A model generated the notes under the pieces. The model was not told where the DNA came from. It made no database searches and saw nothing but the letters and a program-made list of their open reading frames with translations. The position numbers and the translations under genes are program-made. 64,000 bases of DNA, from assembly GCF_031583575.1 (NCBI RefSeq), contig NZ_CP134146.1, forward strand, positions 868,001-932,000, read 5' to 3'. Of this stretch, positions 58,669 to 64,000 are shown piece after piece (positions within the stretch are counted from its first letter, which is position 1; every line of letters begins with the position of its first letter). The DNA is from Thalassotalea nanhaiensis (GTDB lineage Bacteria; Pseudomonadota; Gammaproteobacteria; Enterobacterales; Alteromonadaceae).

Positions 58669-58743
58669 AGTTTTAATGACAAAGCCTGTGTTATAAATAG
58701 ATAGAATTAGGCCAAGTAACATTGGTCAAATTATTGAGTAATT

Positions 58744-59859
58744 ATGTTTAGTGAAACCCCAATAAAACGCCGTAAATCCACTCAGATAATGGTAGGCAAT
58801 GTACCGGTAGGCGGCGATGCCCCTATTACTGTACAGTCAATGACTAATACCTTAACCACCGACGTAGATGCAACTGTTGCACAAATTAGAGCATTGGAAA
58901 ATGTTGGTGCCGACATCGTACGGGTGAGCGTGCCAACTATGGACGCGGCTGAGGCTTTTAAGTTAATTAAACAGCAAGTGAAGGTTCCATTGGTTGCTGA
59001 TATTCATTTTGACTACCGTATTGCTTTAAAAGTGGCTGAATACGGCGTTGATTGTTTACGTATCAATCCTGGTAATATCGGTAAAGAAGATAGAATTCGC
59101 TCTGTTGTTGAAGCAGCACGCGATAAAAACATTCCAATTAGAATTGGCGTTAACGGTGGTTCTTTAGAAAAAGATCTGCAAGAAAAGTATAAAGAGCCTA
59201 CGCCAGAAGCGTTGTTAGAATCTGCCCTTAGACATGTTGATATTCTTGATAGACTCAATTTTGATCAATTCAAAGTGAGTGTTAAAGCGTCTGATGTGTT
59301 TTTAGCTGTGGGTGCTTATCGCTTACTTGCCAAGCAAATTAATAATCCATTGCATTTAGGTATCACTGAAGCTGGCGGTTTCCGCTCTGGTGCCGTTAAG
59401 TCATCAGTAGGCATGGGCATGTTATTAGCTGAAGGTATAGGTGATACATTGCGAGTTTCTTTAGCCGCTGATCCGGTAGAAGAAATTAAAGTTGGCTTTG
59501 ATATTTTAAAGTCATTACGACTACGTAGCCGAGGTATTAACTTTATTGCCTGTCCAAGTTGCTCTCGACAAGAATTTGATGTTATTTCTACCGTAAACGC
59601 ATTAGAAGAGCGATTGGAAGACTTAATTACGCCAATGGATGTTTCAATTATTGGTTGTGTTGTAAACGGCCCTGGTGAAGCAACCGTTTCAGATATTGGC
59701 TTAACCGGCAGTGCTCGTAAAAGTGGCTTTTATCTAGATGGCGAACGCCAACGTGAGCGTATTGAAAATGATAATATTGTAGATACTCTTGAACAAAAAA
59801 TTCGTGCTCGAGCCAGCCTTTTAGACGAAAAAAATAAAATAGACGTTAAAGAAGTGTAA
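58744..59859 (+). CDS. ispG: 4-hydroxy-3-methylbut-2-en-1-yl diphosphate synthase (flavodoxin)
   Basis: 4Fe-4S enzyme of the MEP isoprenoid pathway, making HMBPP from MEcPP. The 371 residues form a TIM barrel (about 1-245; [29 protein letters not shown]) and an iron-sulfur domain with [10 protein letters not shown] and [10 protein letters not shown] providing the cysteines. The bacterial two-domain type. Follows rodZ by 75 bp, and with ispB shows the MEP-to-quinone route in this window. Confidence 0.97.
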   Translation: MFSETPIKRRKSTQIMVGNVPVGGDAPITVQSMTNTLTTDVDATVAQIRALENVGADIVRVSVPTMDAAEAFKLIKQQVKVPLVADIHFDYRIALKVAEYGVDCLRINPGNIGKEDRIRSVVEAARDKNIPIRIGVNGGSLEKDLQEKYKEPTPEALLESALRHVDILDRLNFDQFKVSVKASDVFLAVGAYRLLAKQINNPLHLGITEAGGFRSGAVKSSVGMGMLLAEGIGDTLRVSLAADPVEEIKVGFDILKSLRLRSRGINFIACPSCSRQEFDVISTVNALEERLEDLITPMDVSIIGCVVNGPGEATVSDIGLTGSARKSGFYLDGERQRERIENDNIVDTLEQKIRARASLLDEKNKIDVKEV

Positions 59860-59897
59860 ATAGCCAGCTTAGTAAGTGCTATTAATGGCGTAATGTG

Positions 59898-59927
59898 TTG
59901 TAAGAATGAGCACTTTTACCCTATAAT
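59898..59927 (+). promoter_or_regulatory. Sigma-70 promoter of hisS
   Basis: TTGTAA (59898-59903) and TATAAT (59922-59927), spacer 18 bp. It drives a leader of about 45 nt. Confidence 0.7.
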
Positions 59928-59950
59928 GCCGCCTTTAATTTAATAAATTG

Positions 59951-59976
59951 CCAATAGTCTCGATACTATTGGGATA
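59951..59976 (+). promoter_or_regulatory. Leader hairpin overlapping the hisS ribosome-binding site
   Basis: CCAATAGT-CTCGAT-ACTATTGG (59951-59972) is a perfect 8-bp stem whose 3' strand ends in the GGGA used as Shine-Dalgarno. Folding would hide the ribosome site, a layout suitable for translational control. Confidence 0.55.
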
Positions 59977-59980
59977 ACTG

Positions 59981-61276
59981 ATGAGAACATCAAAAGTGAG
60001 TAAAGCGATTCAAGCTATTCGTGGTATGAATGACTGTTTGCCCGGTGAAACCAATAAGTGGCAAATGGTAGAAGACGCAATGCGTCGTGTTGCGGGTAAT
60101 TATGGTTATGCAGAAATTCGTATGCCGGTTGTTGAATCAACCAACCTTTTTAAACGTGGCATTGGTGAAGTAACCGATATTGTTGAAAAAGAAATGTATA
60201 CCTTTGACGACAGGAATGGCGATAGCCTAACACTGCGACCTGAAGGGACTGCAAGCTGTGTACGCGCCGGTAACCAACATGGTTTACTTTATAATCAAGA
60301 GCAGCGCCTGTGGTACATGGGGCCAATGTTCCGCCATGAACGTCCTCAAAAAGGTCGTTATCGACAGTTCCATCAGTTTGGTATTGAAAGCTTTGGTATT
60401 GCAACGCCAGATATTGATGCAGAAGTTATTATGTTAAGTGCTCGACTTTGGCGGGAACTTGGCATCGAAGATTTTGTCACACTAGAGTTGAACTCGTTAG
60501 GGTCAAATCAAGCAAGAGCAGATTATCGTGATGCATTAGTTGAATTTTTAACGCTGCATGAAGATAAACTGGACGATGATTCTAAACGTCGTATGCATGC
60601 AAACCCGCTACGTGTTTTAGACAGTAAAAATAGAGATGTGCAAGCGTTGCTAGTTGATGCACCTAAGTTATCAGAGTACTTAGATGAAGAATCAACTCAA
60701 CATTTTGCAAGTTTATGCAAACGTTTAGACGCAGCTGGTATTAAATATACTATCAATGAACGCTTGGTTCGTGGCTTAGACTACTACAACCGTACTGTAT
60801 TTGAATGGGTAACTGACAGCTTAGGTGCACAAGGTACTGTTTGTGCAGGCGGACGTTACGATGGTTTAGTTGAGCAGTTAGGCGGTAAAGCAACACCCGC
60901 AGTAGGTTTTGCGATGGGTATTGAACGCTTAGTGTTGATGCTAACTGAATTAGATAAATTAGAAAATATTAGAGCCACTACAGATGTGTATGTCGCAATG
61001 GTTGGTGAAAATGCCGAACTTGCTGGAGTAGCTTTAGCCGAGCAATGGCGTGATGAGGTGCCTGGCATCCGCATTCAAAGTCATTGTGGTGGTGGTAAAT
61101 TTAATAAACAAATGAAACGTGCAGATAAATCAGGTGCTTTGGTTGCAATTATTTTAGGTGACTCTGAAATAGAACAGCAACAAGCTACGGTTAAATATTT
61201 GCGTGAGAATAAAGAACAACAAACTGTGCCATTTAGCAATGTTGCACCGTTACTAGAAGAATTAATTAAAGGGTAG
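59981..61276 (+). CDS. hisS: Histidyl-tRNA synthetase
   Basis: Class II synthetase charging tRNA-His. The 431 residues have [14 protein letters not shown] at the N-terminus, motif 2 [12 protein letters not shown] and [17 protein letters not shown], histidine-binding [16 protein letters not shown] and [13 protein letters not shown], and a C-terminal anticodon domain. ATG 59981 with GGGA seven bases upstream is preferred over an in-frame GTG at 59996, although it adds a short MRTSK extension relative to E. coli. Preceded by its own promoter and a leader hairpin. Confidence 0.96.
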   Translation: MRTSKVSKAIQAIRGMNDCLPGETNKWQMVEDAMRRVAGNYGYAEIRMPVVESTNLFKRGIGEVTDIVEKEMYTFDDRNGDSLTLRPEGTASCVRAGNQHGLLYNQEQRLWYMGPMFRHERPQKGRYRQFHQFGIESFGIATPDIDAEVIMLSARLWRELGIEDFVTLELNSLGSNQARADYRDALVEFLTLHEDKLDDDSKRRMHANPLRVLDSKNRDVQALLVDAPKLSEYLDEESTQHFASLCKRLDAAGIKYTINERLVRGLDYYNRTVFEWVTDSLGAQGTVCAGGRYDGLVEQLGGKATPAVGFAMGIERLVLMLTELDKLENIRATTDVYVAMVGENAELAGVALAEQWRDEVPGIRIQSHCGGGKFNKQMKRADKSGALVAIILGDSEIEQQQATVKYLRENKEQQTVPFSNVAPLLEELIKG

Positions 61277-61283
61277 AAGAAAA

Positions 61284-61916
61284 GTGGAAACGTATCAAAC
61301 TGAAGAGCAACAAGTAGAAGCAATTAAAGGCTATTGGAAAGAAAATGGCAATTCATTAATTGCTGGTTTAGTGATTGGTTTAGGTGGTTTTATTGGATGG
61401 AACTACTATCAAGATAGCGTAGTTGAAGCACAACAAGTTGCGTCTTACCAATATCAGCAGACCATGCAAGCGTTTGAAAGTGAAGAAGCCGATTTCAGAG
61501 CCAATACCCAAGCGTTTATTGATGCCAATTCAACAACTGCATATTCAGCCTTTGCAGCATTTGCTTTAGCTAAAGACGCTGTTGAGCACGAAGACTTTGC
61601 TGGTGCAGAAACTCAATTAAAGAAAGCTGTTGAACTTGCAGCCAATGAAAATATAAAGGCTATTGCTTACTTACGTTTAGCTCGAGTACAAATACAACTT
61701 GAAGCATTCGATAATGCATTAGCTACGTTAGCGCAAACAATGCCAGAAACATTTAAGGCAAGTATTGAAGAAACTAAAGGTGATACTTACCTTAAGCAAG
61801 GCAACACTGAACTTGCTCGAACAGCTTATCAAGCTGCAGCGGATGCTGGTGGTTTACAAGCTAACCCAACATTACAAATTAAATTGGATGATTTAGCGGT
61901 TAATGTAGCCGGTTAA
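61284..61916 (+). CDS. yfgM: YfgM family inner-membrane protein (ancillary SecYEG translocon subunit)
   Basis: Bitopic protein with a periplasmic TPR-like domain; E. coli YfgM associates with PpiD at the Sec translocon. The 210 residues show a cytoplasmic start (METYQTEEQQVEAIKGYWKENG), one helix (about 25-42; SLIAGLVIGLGGFIGWNYY) and an alanine-rich helical periplasmic part (about 50-205). It begins with GTG after AAGAAAAG, seven bases past hisS, and its stop overlaps the first codon possible for bamB. Confidence 0.92.
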   Translation: METYQTEEQQVEAIKGYWKENGNSLIAGLVIGLGGFIGWNYYQDSVVEAQQVASYQYQQTMQAFESEEADFRANTQAFIDANSTTAYSAFAAFALAKDAVEHEDFAGAETQLKKAVELAANENIKAIAYLRLARVQIQLEAFDNALATLAQTMPETFKASIEETKGDTYLKQGNTELARTAYQAAADAGGLQANPTLQIKLDDLAVNVAG

Positions 61917-61927
61917 TGGAGAGTTTT

Positions 61928-63148
61928 GTGACATTTTTTAACAAACGAATTTTAACCGCTTTATTACTTTCCAGCGCTTTAGTCGCTTGTTCATCTGATG
62001 ATGAAGAAGAAGAGGCGCCGGCCTTTGCCGAGTTAACTGAAATCGAAGCTTTATTTGAGCCTGAAGTTATCTGGGATGAAAGTATTGGTGATGGTGTTGA
62101 GCATTATTTCTCACGTTTATCTCCTACAATCGCCTATGGCAAAGTGTATACCGCAGATAGATTAGGTGATGCATACGCGCTTGATTTAGCTACTGGTGAT
62201 GAGGTTTGGTCTATCGATTTAAGTGACGTTAATGATGAACGTGGCTTTTTTGATGATCGCGTATCTGCTCGCATCGCAGGTGGAGCATCTACAGGTTATG
62301 ACAAGGTTGTTTGGGGCAGTGAAAATGGCGATGTATTTGCCTTAAATGCTGAAACAGGCGAATTAGAATGGCAAGCGAAAGTTCCTGGAGAAGTAATTTC
62401 TAAACCAGAGTTTGATAGTAATTTTGTTATCATCAATACGGCTTCTGGGGCTTTAGTCGCATTAGATGTAACAACCGGTGAAGAAGTATGGAAAGCAGAG
62501 CAATCTGTTCCTCCGTTATCATTACGCGGTGTAAGTGGTGTAACCATTAATTCAGGCGGTATATTTGTTGGTTTAGCATCAGGTGAAGTTGGTGTTTATA
62601 TTGTTGAAAATGGCCAGCAAGGCTGGGCAAAAGAAATAGGTGAACCAAGTGGTTCAACTGAATTACAACGTATCGTAGATGTTGACGTAACCCCGGTTAT
62701 TTTCGGTGATAAAGTTTTTGCCATTTCATCAAACGGCAATTTAGCAGCAATTGACCTTCGCAGTGGTCGTGAGGTATGGAAGCGTAAATATTCGTCTTAC
62801 CGTAAATTAACGGTTTCTGGAAATCAGATTTTTGCTACCGATATCCAAGGCCATTTGTATGCAATTAACCGTAATTCTGGTATGGAGTTATGGAGTAATC
62901 TAGCGTTAACTAACCGAGGTACTACTGGCGCAGTAAGCGTTGGTGATTATGTCGTTGTTGGTGATTTTGAAGGTTATTTACATTGGATGAGCAAAACTGA
63001 CGGTACTATTGTTGCTCGTCATCAAGTTGATTCAAGTGGCATTTATGTAACGCCTGTTGTGCACGAAGGCTTGTTGTATGTACAAAGTCGAGATGGTGAT
63101 TTAGAAGTGATTAAAACACCTGAAATTATTAAGGCAAGTGCCGAGTAA
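61928..63148 (+). CDS. bamB: Outer-membrane protein assembly lipoprotein BamB
   Basis: Lipoprotein subunit of the Bam complex, an eight-bladed beta-propeller. The protein (about 406 residues) has lipobox SALVACSS with the cysteine near residue 21, an acidic DDEEEE stretch, and repeated propeller strands with the PQQ-like pattern (ALDLATGDEVWSIDL, ALNAETGELEWQAKV, ALDVTTGEEVWKAE). GTG 61928 lies six bases after GGAG; ATG 61916, overlapping the yfgM stop, is an alternative with a poorer ribosome site. Confidence 0.94.
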   Translation: MTFFNKRILTALLLSSALVACSSDDEEEEAPAFAELTEIEALFEPEVIWDESIGDGVEHYFSRLSPTIAYGKVYTADRLGDAYALDLATGDEVWSIDLSDVNDERGFFDDRVSARIAGGASTGYDKVVWGSENGDVFALNAETGELEWQAKVPGEVISKPEFDSNFVIINTASGALVALDVTTGEEVWKAEQSVPPLSLRGVSGVTINSGGIFVGLASGEVGVYIVENGQQGWAKEIGEPSGSTELQRIVDVDVTPVIFGDKVFAISSNGNLAAIDLRSGREVWKRKYSSYRKLTVSGNQIFATDIQGHLYAINRNSGMELWSNLALTNRGTTGAVSVGDYVVVGDFEGYLHWMSKTDGTIVARHQVDSSGIYVTPVVHEGLLYVQSRDGDLEVIKTPEIIKASAE

Positions 63149-63202
63149 AATTCGAAAGCGATAATTAATCTATCGTCTTTCTGACAATTTGCTAAAATTA
63201 TA

Positions 63203-63235
63203 AACGGCTCCGTATTTTTTACGGGGCCGTTATTT
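63203..63235 (+). terminator. Hairpin terminator between bamB and der
   Basis: AACGGCTCCGTA (63203-63214) pairs with ACGGGGCCGTT (63221-63231) with one wobble and a TTTTT-rich loop, followed by ATTTGTTTAATTTT. Moderate. Confidence 0.65.
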
Positions 63236-63287
63236 GTTTAATTTTATTGAGTTTTTATAGCTCAATATATTCATTTTTGAGGTAGCC

Positions 63288-64000
63288 ATGCTTCCTGTTG
63301 TAGCCCTAGTTGGGCGTCCAAATGTTGGTAAATCAACATTATTTAACCGCTTAACACGTACCCGAGATGCGTTAGTTGCTGATTACCCAGGACTAACCCG
63401 TGATCGTCAGTATGGTCAAGCGAACGTTGAAGGCTTGCCTTTTATTGTTATTGATACCGGTGGTATTGAAGGTAACGAGCAAGGTATTGATGCCAAAATG
63501 GCTGAGCAGTCATTATTAGCCATTGATGAAGCCGATGCTGTGCTATTTATGGTTGACGCTCGTACCGGTTCGACATCTGCTGATATTGCCATCAGTGAGC
63601 ATTTACGCAAACAAAGTAAAAAAGTATTTTTGGTTGCTAACAAAATTGATGGTGTTGATGCCGACTCTGCCGTTGCCGAATTTTATGACATTGGCCTAGG
63701 TGAAGTTCACCCTATTGCTGCGGCTCATAATCGCGGTGTTACGCAGTTAATTAATTTAGCCTTGGCACCTCACATTGAAGAGCTTTCTGCACAAGTTGAA
63801 GAAACTGAAATTATCGACCTAGCCGAAGGCGAAGAGTTTGATGATTCAGAAGAAACTCAACAAGATGACAAAATAAAGCTGGCTATCATAGGTAAGCCTA
63901 ATGTTGGTAAATCAACATTAACCAACCGTATCTTAGGTGAAGAACGTGTTGTTGTTTACGATATGCCAGGTACTACCCGTGATAGCGTATATATACCTAT
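63288..64000 (+). CDS. der: Ribosome biogenesis GTPase Der (3' truncated by window edge)
   Basis: Tandem GTPase acting in 50S assembly. The frame starts at ATG 63288 ([17 protein letters not shown]) and runs off the window after 237 codons. G domain 1 shows GRPNVGKS (9-16), DTGG (57-60) and NKID (near 118-121); an acidic linker ([15 protein letters not shown]) leads to G domain 2, beginning [14 protein letters not shown] and [10 protein letters not shown]. The KH-like C-terminal domain lies outside. Follows bamB, the conserved order. Confidence 0.96.
   Translation, partial: MLPVVALVGRPNVGKSTLFNRLTRTRDALVADYPGLTRDRQYGQANVEGLPFIVIDTGGIEGNEQGIDAKMAEQSLLAIDEADAVLFMVDARTGSTSADIAISEHLRKQSKKVFLVANKIDGVDADSAVAEFYDIGLGEVHPIAAAHNRGVTQLINLALAPHIEELSAQVEETEIIDLAEGEEFDDSEETQQDDKIKLAIIGKPNVGKSTLTNRILGEERVVVYDMPGTTRDSVYIP

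Overview
The window is 64 kb of an AT-rich gammaproteobacterial chromosome. The protein sequences and gene orders point to the Alteromonadales, most likely a marine Colwelliaceae (Colwellia/Thalassotalea-like) strain. This is inferred from protein similarity recalled from memory and from conserved gene clusters such as lptD-surA-pdxA-rsmA-apaG-apaH, tolC/nudF-yqiB-cpdA-yqiA-parE, valS-holC-pepA/lptF-lptG and rlmN-pilW-rodZ-ispG-hisS-yfgM-bamB-der. Almost every gene is core housekeeping. I see no rRNA, tRNA, phage, cas genes, plasmid functions or intact transposase.

Layout. 0-8 kb: 3' end of an RND efflux pump, folA, obgE, rpmA/rplU, ispB, an SGNH hydrolase, mdh and argR. 8-16 kb: a YfeX-like DyP peroxidase and the LPS/outer-membrane assembly operon (lptD, surA) with pdxA, rsmA, apaG and apaH. 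15.7-16.05 kb: a MITE-like element without coding capacity. 16-21 kb: amgK-murU (cell-wall sugar recycling), djlA, lpxL-type acyltransferase and hldE (LPS heptose). 21-34.6 kb: tolC, the nudF-to-parE operon, three tandem SYLF-domain lipoproteins, a VOC protein, parC, plsC, rraB and a 53-residue membrane protein that is easily missed. 35-44.6 kb: a DUF481 barrel, valS, holC, pepA, lptF, lptG, an RDD protein and a membrane methyltransferase. 44.6-54 kb: xseA, guaB-guaA, a GST, gltS, a DAACS symporter and a lipoprotein of unknown family. 54-64 kb: ndk, the rlmN to bamB cluster, and the 5' part of der at the right edge.

The most unusual content is intergenic. Six repeat arrays (near 5.8-6.0, 21.1-21.3, 29.4-29.8, 32.8-33.1, 34.6-34.9 and 50.6 kb) belong to one modular family. 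Each starts directly at the T-tract of an intrinsic terminator and always has the same orientation relative to the terminated gene, while the terminator stems themselves are unrelated. Their units fold into a hairpin with a conserved GCCATGGATGGC-like core, an asymmetric 3-4 nt bulge on the same side, and an outer arm whose sequence changes from unit to unit while pairing is kept. Two arrays carry a shared nested segment of about 110 bp. I regard this as the best candidate for an undescribed system: a structured, terminator-targeted repeat family. No mobilising enzyme lies in the window.

Several long ORFs begin too far upstream, inside repeats, promoters or leaders. I moved starts for plsC, the VOC gene, hldE, tolC, pepA, holC, guaB, rlmN, pilW and others, using Shine-Dalgarno spacing, promoter position and family length; each case is explained in its entry.
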